15,337 nt of DNA from Chromera velia (Eukaryota > Sar > Chromeraceae). The position numbers were made by a program, and so were the translations under genes. Within the stretch, counting starts at the first letter, position 1. Each line of letters begins with the position of its first letter. Shown one piece after another: positions 8,450 through 15,337 of this stretch. The DNA lies in contig JAHBMJ010001861.1 of assembly GCA_018398765.1 (NCBI GenBank), positions 1,845-17,181 of the forward strand, written 5' to 3'. The notes beneath the pieces were generated by a model, which saw only the letters and a list, made by a program, of their open reading frames with translations, was not told the origin of the DNA and did no database searches.

Positions 8450-8766
8450 TCTCCGTAATTGTCTTTCCTTGAATTCCAGATGCGACACACTCAACAGCAA
8501 GTCGCGCGACTCTCAAGCGTTCCACAACCTCGGATGGAGTCCGACTATTCCCGTTCAAGATCCGATCTGCGCGTGCAGCAAGTGGATGTGGACCCAGCCT
8601 GGCAGTTGTCTCAACGCAATCTCTCAATGCTACAGGTGCCTGCACGAAACAGAGCAGCAGTCGAAGACAAGAATTGCAATGGATCTCAAGGGATTTGGGA
8701 TGATTTGGGCAAAACCATTTGTTAATATACAAAACCGAGGCTGCAAAACCGTCTCTTGCATGCATG
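8450..8766 (-). promoter_or_regulatory. Upstream region of OLA1
   Basis: This is the presumed 5' flank of OLA1. It holds the 12-bp perfect palindrome AGTCGCGCGACT at 8500-8511 (about 50 bases before the start codon) and TGCATGCA at 8757-8764. TGCATGCA is known as a binding site of ApiAP2-type factors in apicomplexan promoters. Whether it acts here is inference. No TATA box is obvious close to the gene. Confidence 0.35.
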
Positions 8767-8857
8767 GAGGTCCGCCTGGCGCGGCTGGCACGCGCGCGGA
8801 CCGCGGCCTCACGGCCACGCGCGCGGGGGCCGCGCGGCTCGGGCGCGCGCGTGCATG
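8767..8857. other. Short GC-extreme, CpG-rich island
   Basis: About 90 bases are almost entirely G and C, rich in CGCG. They contain an inverted repeat (GGTCCGC 8769-8775 with GCGGACC 8796-8802), a direct repeat (CACGCGCGCGG at 8789 and 8817) and flanking TGCATGG words on both sides. Base composition is sharply unlike its neighbours. No reading frame gives a credible protein. Confidence 0.8.
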
Positions 8858-8879
8858 GCTTTTACGACGTACTATTTAC

Positions 8880-9760
8880 AGTGAGCTAGCCTTCTTGTCA
8901 GAGTATGTCAGAGCCTTCTCTTATCTTCTCTTAGTAGCTCACCATATTTGAACTCTCCCTTCTCGACCCTCGACCAGAGTTGATCTCAGGGCATACGCGC
9001 AGTCCCATATGATTGGTGAACCTCCCTAAATCTAAGTGTCAGTTGAAAAAATATAATCAAGATGATCTCTATCTGCAGCATTGTTTTTTAAGAGATATCA
9101 AGAGACTATCCACCCCTGCGGCGTAGACGGTCAAAACACCATCCAGATATGCGGCGTTGGCTTTTAAGACACCGTAAATGATCTGTGCCTGCGGTGCGGA
9201 CTTTCAAGCTTATCCAAAAATGCGGCTTGAACTTTCAAGTGGTAGTTAGGTTCAAGGAAGTTGATCGGTGCGTCAAATCATATTCGTAACAATAACATTG
9301 GTAAAAATTTTGTATACAGACTTCTATAATGGGTGCTTGCCTAAAGTTCTGAAGCAGTCGGTTTAAGCCATACAGACTGAATCAGTCATTACTCCTTAAG
9401 TACGCAGAAAGAGTCTTAGCGCTGGTTTTCTGCAGTGAAGGTTTCTCTCGAAAAGCTGTGGTACACTACGTCTAGACACTGTTGAGTGCCGTGTCTGGTT
9501 GCAGTAGCAAACAGTGCATTTCAATGAGACAAGTTAGGTGGCGGCGCAATGCGGCGCAGTAATTGATGAGGTGCCGGGGCCGTGGTCCTGGAAAGCGTGA
9601 ACGCATGCAAACCATGTTAAAGTGACGGTGCGCGTTTTAAGTGCCCCGAATGCATTGCCAAGCGATTGCGCAAGTGTTACAAGCATGAATGAAATGACAG
9701 AAATTGAACAATCCTAGCTAGAGGAGAAGATTGCGTATCTGCGTCTTCAACATCCTCTTA
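8880..9760. other. Non-coding stretch with degenerate TGCGG repeats
   Basis: No supportable gene was found. Four related words around TGCGGC..G.CTTTYAAG begin at 9117, 9150, 9190 and 9221, with spacings of 33, 40 and 31 bases. A short Cys-containing frame near 9640-9700 (KCPEC) is closed by stops on both sides. Confidence 0.4.
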
Positions 9761-10590
9761 TGCTGATAGCGACCAACCTATTAAAGGATGTTATGGCGGT
9801 AAGCGGAATCTGTTCATCTAGTAGTGCCTTCAGCTATGGCATCCAACAAATCAGTGTAGTCAAACTGATGAGGCAAAGAAAAGAGAAGAGGACCAAAACG
9901 ATCAGTTGCTCACAAGTGTTGCAAAAGAGTCTGCATGTCCACCAACCTTGACGGTGGTACAAATGAGTGGGAGCAGCTTGGTAAAACCTATCCAGACGAG
10001 TGATCTGATGGAAGGGGGGCCCGAGGATTTAAAACAACTTGAACGAATGTGATGGAAAGGAAAAGAAGCCTCTTGAAGCAAACAGTGGTAAAAGGAGATG
10101 GAGAGTGCAACAGTTAGTACTGTCGCGATATGAAGACTATCTGGTGAGCTGAAGAAGCAGTAGAAGACCTGGCCTATACCTCCCAATAACAATGATCACA
10201 GCCTGATGAAGAAAGGGCTGACCGGGGACCTTCAAACGCCTTCAAACAGCCAGAAGCCGGCAGATGAAGGGTAGATTGAGAAGATAAGGAATCGATCGAA
10301 CCCTGGGCGTCCTGTATGACGAAAAACTGCAATTAGTCAACAGACCAGCGTGACCAACAAGTTTACGAAAAGGAAAAGTCGATGGAGGAAGGGTTCCGGA
10401 GGAGTTCTCGAGTTCTCTCTGAACATTCGGTTGGCTGCAAAAGCCGGGGGTGACTGACGACCTCTGTGCGTGCACACTGTGTGCAAAAAGAACGAACTTC
10501 CCAGTATGAGGGGAGGAGACGGAGCGAAGCCAGAAGCAAGCCACGGGGCAGCCTTCTCAAGAAAGAGAAGGGGAAGACGCAACGCTATTA
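9761..10590. other. Region without a convincing gene
   Basis: The plus strand has several moderately long frames interrupted by TGA and TAG stops, including one from about 9825 to 10050 that has no upstream ATG. The strand is purine-rich, which by itself lengthens open frames by removing T. No family was recognised. It could be a decayed mobile-element gene or simply non-coding. Confidence 0.35.
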
Positions 10591-11260
10591 GAAGAAGAAG
10601 AAGAAACTTTCTTGAGGAGAGGAAGAGAGAGGTAGAAAGGAAATAAAGACGAATGCACCGTCAGCACGACTGGGTGCAAGGGCATGAATGAATGAATCCC
10701 TGTTTTCCCTGCTTTCCCCCTGTTTGTCCCTCTGTGTCTGTCTGTATTTTAAGAGAGAAAGGCAGTGATGAAAGAAAGAAGGAAAAGAAAGATGAGAAGA
10801 AAAGAAAGGAAGAAAGATTGGGGGGTGAGAAAGAAAGAAGGAAAAAGAAGGAAAGAGACAGAATGAAAGAGAAAGAACCGTCAAAGGAAATTAAAGGAAA
10901 CGATAAAAGAAAAGGAAAAGAAAGCTGATTTCCGCCAGTCCAATGGTAAAGAGAGTGATCTGTAAGGAGCCCACCAAGCTACTTGCAGGCGTGGAAAGGA
11001 AGCAATCTTAGAATGGAAGAAGAGAACTTTACGCAGTGCACAGAACGAAAGAGAAAGAACCATTAAAGGAAAAGGAAACAAAAAAAGGAAAAGAAAAGCA
11101 AATGAAAAGAAAGTCTGAAGAAAATTTGTTTGGTCTGAAACGAAGAAAGCATGCGTATTCAAGAAAATGAAAAATGAATGAATCTTGAGTGCATGAAGCA
11201 ATGAACAGACAGACGGAAGATCCGAAGGCAAGAAGAAGTGAAGGAAGATGAACACACGAA
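10590..11260. repeat. Purine-rich tract with internal duplication
   Basis: The plus strand is dominated by GAAAG, GAAGG and AATG words for roughly 650 bases. A diverged segment of about 55 bases (GAGAAAGAACCGTCAAAGG) at 10869 recurs at 11049 with ATT for GTC. Leu/Ser/Phe-rich frames on the minus strand are products of this composition and not genes. Confidence 0.7.
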
Positions 11261-11640
11261 AGCAGTGTGGGTTTAATGGAGCCCCACCTGGTTAAAGGAG
11301 CCATAGGAAAGGTTGAGAGGGTAAGAAGTCATGCGAAGGCCAACGTATGATGGGAACTGAAAGTTGTGAGTCAATGTGCCTGTCCGTAGACCACAAAGGC
11401 CAACGAGGTTGAAGGAAGTGTGTGTACATTGACGTTGATCAATAGCTCTCAAGCTGTGTCTGCAGATCTGCGGATTAAATTTTCTATCGGCAGCACTGCA
11501 ATCGAACGAATGAACTCCTGAATGCAATGAAAAGTAAATGAATGAAAGAATGAATGAACAACATTTTCCGCAATTAAAAGACACCCGATCTTAGGTCGTT
11601 GGCCTGAACTCTCCATGCAGGAGTCGATTATAAAATATTA

Positions 11641-11747
11641 TAAATACCTAGATAAATACTTTATACTTAAATTTGGTATTTGACTAGGTATTTGACCCCT
11701 AAATAACGGTTATCGGTATTTATCCTAGGCGGTATTTAACAACTCTA
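11641..11747. mobile_element. hAT-like transposon end, second partial element
   Basis: The segment is dense in AAATACC/GGTATTT words and ends at 11747 with the same 16 bases as the end at 2941-2956. The 8 bases after the end are GTCCCTAA, the exact reverse complement of the 8 bases after the other end (TTAGGGAC). ACCCCTAAATAACGG at 11695-11709 is the reverse complement of 2897-2911. No partner end with TAGAGTTG lies within the window. Confidence 0.5.
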
Positions 11748-12065
11748 GTCCCTAATTTGATGGAGATGGTTTGAAGTTTTAGATTTCTCCAAAATATTTG
11801 GAACATCTTCTTTATGTTCGATCTATAAGTTACTAGGATGTTTTATCTTGCGCTTCTAGTGAAACGAAGCGTGCCGATCATGTTTCTAAGCTTTATTTCA
11901 TCACATTCTATCTAAAAAAATTGTTAGAGAGTTAGGCAAGTCTCTCTAGTTGGCTCTCTCTTCTCTCTTTTTATTAAAATGTATGGATTATAATGGATAA
12001 GTGATAAGTGATTTAGTCTAGGCGTGGTTTTGATATATGTTTTTGTATTATATCATGGGTTGAGT

Positions 12066-12073
12066 GATATAAA
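12066..12073 (+). repeat. 8-bp target site duplication, left copy
   Basis: GATATAAA directly precedes the left terminal repeat at 12074 and is identical to 12917-12924. An 8-bp duplication is the hAT superfamily length. Confidence 0.85.
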
Positions 12074-12084
12074 TAGTAACCATG

Positions 12085-12115
12085 TTTGATTTGATTTGAT
12101 TTGATTTGATTTGAG
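12085..12115. repeat. TTTGA pentamer array, left sub-terminal repeat
   Basis: Six TTTGA units follow the left terminus. The right side has a matching but less regular array in the opposite orientation at about 12857-12905, making a long imperfect inverted repeat. Confidence 0.85.
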
Positions 12116-12407
12116 GTAGGGCTTAAGCTCAAATCAAATATCCAGTCAGGGAGGACCTAGTGTTTAAAGACCCATCAAATACGATCAAATATTTGATCAA
12201 TATGACTTTTAACCTCAAATATGAAGGTCTCGAAAAAACTTTTGCAAGTACCGATCCATCACGCATGCTGATTCAAATGAAAAAACCTAAATCTTGATGG
12301 TTTGCTCTCAAAAAAAAAACGTTTTGAGCTGCACTGAAATTGACGTTTCACCCCCTTTTACTTCATACAGAGGTAAACCGATCAGCTGAACGTTTTCCCA
12401 AACAGCT

Positions 12408-12788
12408 GTGTTAACTTTTCTGGTGCTGTTTATACTGTATGACTGGGACATTTTGGATATGAACCACAAGAGATTGCAACATGCCCCTGACCCCGAGCGT
12501 CGAAAGGCTGTAACCACATTCCTTGTCAGTATGGAGCAGTTCCAGAAAGGCAAGGGAAAAGGCAACGGGGGGGCTGCTAACAGTGCTGGAGGGGGGGCTG
12601 CTCCTGCAGGGCCCGGCGGGAGGACTAATTTGAAACCAAAGGAGGCGGCCGCAGATGCAAATGCTGAGAAGGCTAGGGGGAAACTTCCCCCTCCTGAGAA
12701 AGTCATCACTCCAGGTGAGGAAGGCTACCGAACTCTCTATATTCACCTCCAACACAAAGGGCTTGTTGTCGGCCCTGGCGCGGCATAG
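12408..12788 (+). CDS. Hypothetical 126-residue protein inside hAT-like element
   Basis: This ORF fills the centre of the 843-bp element. The first 17 residues are hydrophobic (LTFLVLFILY). A second in-frame ATG at 12461 would give a soluble product of 108 residues. The middle is a low-complexity Gly/Ala/Lys segment (about 46-90), and the end has YRTLYIHLQHKGLVVGPG. I recognise no domain and see no hAT catalytic or BED features. Its higher GC content than the rest of the element suggests either a captured host gene fragment or an element-specific protein. Translation is unproven. Compositional shift and openness are the only evidence. Confidence 0.45.
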   Translation: MLTFLVLFILYDWDILDMNHKRLQHAPDPERRKAVTTFLVSMEQFQKGKGKGNGGAANSAGGGAAPAGPGGRTNLKPKEAAADANAEKARGKLPPPEKVITPGEEGYRTLYIHLQHKGLVVGPGAA

Positions 12789-12916
12789 GAGGAACCCTAA
12801 GAGGTTAACCTCAAATCTTACCTCAAATATCAAATATTTGAGGTTAAAGCTCAAATTAAATCAAATCAAATCAAATTAAATCAAATCAAATATAATCAAA
12901 TCAAACATGGTCACTA

Positions 12917-12924
12917 GATATAAA
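12917..12924 (+). repeat. 8-bp target site duplication, right copy
   Basis: GATATAAA directly follows the right terminus at 12916 and is identical to 12066-12073. Confidence 0.85.
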
Positions 12925-13432
12925 TATATAATATAAACAGACCATTATCTATACAGATCATTAACACTGCAAACTCACTACAAATCTATGACTCACTGCT
13001 AACTTCATCCAGAATAATCACAGTGGGAGCGATCATTGATGATGATGATTGTCTAGCTCTTTCAACAGTTTTTTTTGTTTTGAATCTGTTGAATAACACT
13101 TTAAAGACTCAAAGTTTTATTCGATAGATCTATAGCTATATACAGGGTAGAAGCTAGGGCAGAAGTTACTGTAAATTTGAAGCACATTGCATACAGTTGG
13201 TAGGGAGAAAACCTAAGAAAACCAGCTAAGCATAGGTTCATATTTTGACTAGCGTTTTCATTCTATAGTATAAAAGACTATGAAGTTAAATTATATTATT
13301 TATTTTTATTATATCTCCAAACTTGAGAAAATATCATACATATTGAAACCACGCCTAGAATTTAGTGGTGCCCTAGAGCACTGTTGCCGTTTTATCTTAT
13401 AGAGGTCGCCCACATATATATATATATAACCC

Positions 13433-13465
<33 letters not shown>

Positions 13466-13640
13466 AGGATGCCTAACCCCAGTTGGAGCGCTAAGCTCCC
13501 AGGCGGTATATAAATATATTTAATATAAAATTATAAATCTTACAGTAAATTTTAAAAGAATACTAATACTTCATTTTCAAATATACTATAGCAAATATAA
13601 TACTTTATGCAGTTAAAATAGGGGTGTAAAATCCCTTTTA
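12925..13640. other. AT-rich spacer with TTAG microsatellite
   Basis: No gene is visible. Features are (AT)n at about 13413-13427, a TTAG tetranucleotide run at about 13436-13464, a GATGAT run near 13038, and a short inverted pair GGAGC/GCTCC at 13486-13500. Confidence 0.6.
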
Positions 13641-14199
13641 GACGGGGGGGGGGACCCCGACGGTCTGGTAACGGAGTCTATGGACAGTGTCAGACAGTCT
13701 GAGTCATCGTATGATGACTCATTGCAATGCAGGGGACAGGCGGGTTCGCTGCACATGCCTAGTGCACATGGACAAGTAGGTGATGCATCCTAGTGATGCA
13801 TCGATCAGCGAACAGCAAGAACGGAATTGGGCAAACAGCCAGCCCTCCTTCAGGTGCGCAGAATCTGATCCAGTGTGGTGCTTTGAGACTCCCCCCGAGT
13901 TTCGCACAGCTTCTACGTAGCTCCCTGGCTACGTGGAATTCATTCGGCTCTAGCTCGGGTTGACTCTCTTAATTACCCTCCCGCTCTTTCACGTCCTTCA
14001 TTTACCCCCCCATACACATGCAGGGTAAGTCTTCCTTGTACATGCACTCATATGCACTAATCCAATCTGCCGTCCAGTTACCCACACTGACTCACCCACT
14101 GAGCTGAACTCTCCTCTTTCTCCACCCCAACAGACCTCCTCTGGTTGTCACAACAGCATTGGATCGAGTGCATTGGAGTGCTTGTTGCCTTGAATCAGA
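13641..14199. other. Spacer with a series of short hairpins
   Basis: This holds a G run at 13645-13654 and short dyads: GAGTCATC/GATGACTC (13701-13720, 4-base loop), twin TGATGCATC words (13781 and 13794) and CTACGTAGC/GCTACGTGG (13913-13936, 8 of 9 paired). The rest, up to the stop of the 251-residue ORF, is pyrimidine-rich without a gene I can support. Confidence 0.5.
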
Positions 14200-14955
14200 T
14201 CACGCACCGTACTGGGGCGGGGCCGCGCCAGCCGAGGGCGATCCGATGATGTTGACTGTCACTTGATGTGGGTGCATGGTCTGTTGGGGAGGCTCGCCGG
14301 TGTTGCCGAACAGGGAGTAAGGAGGAGGGATTTCCCTGGCGGGCTGGTCAAACCCCCCCTTCTTCCACCCCCTCTGCAAGAGGTACTTGACGCCCGGAAT
14401 GGCAGACACGAGGGTGAACTCGCCTGATGCCACGGTCAGGATATGGGGGCCGATGTTGTCGATGTAGATCATGCCGGTCTTGTTTGATTTGAAGGGAATG
14501 ATGTCGTAAGTCTTCGGATCGTTCACTTGCGAGGTCCTGACGGTGTTCTGACCACCGTGACCGTGGCGGTTGTCGACTCTTTGGGTTCGGTTGTGCATAC
14601 CTCCTGACATTGTGTACTGGCCCCCGAACACTGTGGCCTTCTCGAAGATCAGCTTGTTCTTGAAGTCGATCATTCCTGCTGCGTTTGAGTAGCCCTCCCC
14701 AAAGAGGGGGGTGACCTCCCAGTTGCCGCTCAAAAAGGTGAGGAGCGCCTGCTTGTCGGCTTCGGAGAGAGGTTGCGCGTCAGCAGGGAGGCCGCAGGCC
14801 CACTTGTTGGGAATAGGAATCGGGAGGCAGCCACACAGAAGTGCATACTCCAAAACCCGACTTTTTCCCGTGTCCGACGTGTAGAAAGGTTCTCCTTTGA
14901 AGTAGGAGGTCGGGTCACCGCAGATGCAACCACACTTGGCGTCCAAACGACACAT
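14200..14955 (-). CDS. Hypothetical 251-residue protein, intronless
   Basis: This is a single uninterrupted frame from ATG (14955) to TGA (14200) with even amino-acid composition and clear coding character. The N-terminus is Cys-rich (C2, C8, C10, C12, then an LLCGCLP segment near 40-46). The centre has SGNWEVTPLFGEGYSNAAG and FGGQYTMSGGM. The C-terminal quarter is rich in Pro and Gln with a PPPY motif, a possible WW-domain ligand. There is no signal peptide or membrane segment. The SGNW segment faintly recalls the G-x-W of calycin barrels, but this is weak. A TATA-like TATCTATATAG lies just upstream of the start. I recognise no family. It could be lineage-specific. The lack of introns contrasts with OLA1. 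Confidence 0.7.
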   Translation of the reverse strand: MCRLDAKCGCICGDPTSYFKGEPFYTSDTGKSRVLEYALLCGCLPIPIPNKWACGLPADAQPLSEADKQALLTFLSGNWEVTPLFGEGYSNAAGMIDFKNKLIFEKATVFGGQYTMSGGMHNRTQRVDNRHGHGGQNTVRTSQVNDPKTYDIIPFKSNKTGMIYIDNIGPHILTVASGEFTLVSAIPGVKYLLQRGWKKGGFDQPAREIPPPYSLFGNTGEPPQQTMHPHQVTVNIIGSPSAGAAPPQYGA

Positions 14956-15311
14956 TTTGAACTATATAGATATGAACCGAGAGACTTCTTCTGCTGCAAG
15001 TTCTGCAACAGTTTAACAAAAGTGGTCAGCTGCACGAGAAGAGCAAAGAAACCTCGAGCGATTAGTGTTTGCCTCTATGCACTAGACTTTGCGCGTCCGA
15101 CCAGAAAATGCCGTCTCTTTGTACTGACTCAGTGCAATTCCGCAGGATCTCCTAGGTGCAGAGCAAAAGGCAATGCAGGAATCAAATGAAGGTCAGTCAC
15201 GACCCGCGCGTGCGTTTTGTTTGAGGCCCCCGTCACCTCGGGGGGCAGCTCAGCTCTGCTGAGATCAGCCGATCGAGAGGCCCTGAGATCGCGCGCATTC
15301 GCATAACGCAT
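14956..15311. other. Upstream region of the 251-residue ORF
   Basis: About 350 bases without a supportable gene. It presumably contains the promoter of the minus-strand ORF, but no defined element beyond a TATA-like stretch at about 14962-14973 could be picked out. Confidence 0.4.
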
Positions 15312-15337
15312 TTTTTCATTTTTTGGGGGGGGGGGGG
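15312..15337. repeat. T-run and terminal poly-G
   Basis: The window ends in TTTTTTCATTTTTTG leading into twelve or more G residues. This may be a genuine homopolymer or a sequencing or contig-end effect. Confidence 0.7.

Larger units (their letters stand above)
12074..12916. mobile_element. Complete non-autonomous hAT-like element, 843 bp
   Basis: The left end reads TAGTAACCATGTTTGATT. The right end, read on the other strand, is TAGTGACCATGTTTGATT. The two agree at 22 of the first 23 bases, then both pass into TTTGA-type repeats. The termini fit the YARNG start of hAT elements, and the 8-bp duplication GATATAAA flanks the element exactly. Sub-terminal DNA is full of CAAATAT/ATTTGA words, including the palindrome GATCAAATATTTGATC (12183-12198) and a 10-bp-arm hairpin at 12821-12843. 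hAT transposases are known to bind sub-terminal repeats. No transposase is encoded, so movement would need one from elsewhere. The intact duplication suggests a fairly young insertion. Confidence 0.85.

Noticed and set aside
7895-8500. 201-codon minus-strand frame starting before the OLA1 ATG
   Set aside because: It is exon 1 read through intron 1. The true exon 2 uses another frame after the acceptor at 8036, giving GLPNVGKST.
8193-8765. 190-codon minus-strand frame upstream of and across OLA1 exon 1
   Set aside because: It is in a different frame from OLA1, has no domain, and overlaps the intron and promoter region.
9640-9951. Cys-containing fragment KCPEC and a following 63-codon ORF as a zinc-finger transposase remnant
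   Set aside because: The fragment is only about 20 residues between stops, and the next frame has no recognisable domain. The evidence is too thin.
9867-10220. CTGATGAG...GAAA words resembling a hammerhead ribozyme core
   Set aside because: No stem II lies between the two core pieces and no paired stems I or III were found.
10242-11584. Several minus-strand frames rich in Leu, Ser and Phe
   Set aside because: They are a by-product of the purine-rich plus strand. There are no motifs and no continuity.
13990-14160. Plus-strand splice-like signals (GCAGGGTAAGT, CCCCAACAG)
   Set aside because: No coding frame joins them, and the donor type differs from those of OLA1. Treated as chance.

Overview
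The window looks like nuclear DNA from a protist-type eukaryote. It has one spliced housekeeping gene with ten introns of 266-510 bp, very abundant microsatellites, retroelement debris, DNA-transposon ends and few genes in 15.3 kb. The OLA1 protein and the repeat-rich layout fit a free-living alveolate such as a chromerid. That assignment is an impression from the protein and the architecture, not a proven call. There is no bacterial gene organisation, and most long open frames are shadows of simple-sequence or purine-rich DNA.

Layout. 1-2553: two or three nearly identical copies of a retroelement-derived unit with Ty1/copia-like reverse transcriptase and RNase H remnants on opposite strands. 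A single N at 1424 sits exactly where one copy stops and the next begins. 2554-3350: AT-rich spacer with one hAT-like transposon end (2941-2956). 3351-8449, minus strand: a complete 11-exon gene for OLA1/YchF, the Obg-like ATPase, reconstructed here exon by exon to about 389 residues. Its introns carry most of the microsatellites. 8450-9760: upstream region with a short GC-extreme island and a TGCATGCA motif. 9760-11640: no convincing gene, including a purine-rich stretch. 11641-11747: a second hAT-like end. 12074-12916: a complete small hAT-like element with near-perfect terminal inverted repeats, a perfect 8-bp target duplication (GATATAAA) and an internal 126-codon ORF that does not resemble a transposase. 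12925-14199: AT-rich DNA and short hairpins. 14200-14955, minus strand: an intronless ORF for a 251-residue protein of unknown function. The window ends in a poly-G run.

Functionally, the only gene that can be named is OLA1, an ATP-binding, ribosome-associated P-loop protein. The rest is mainly a record of transposition. The points most worth checking are the cargo-bearing hAT-like element, the unusual splice donors of OLA1 (GT followed by C or G, never A) with microsatellites at the intron edges, and the pair of hAT-like ends whose 8-bp flanks are reverse complements of each other.
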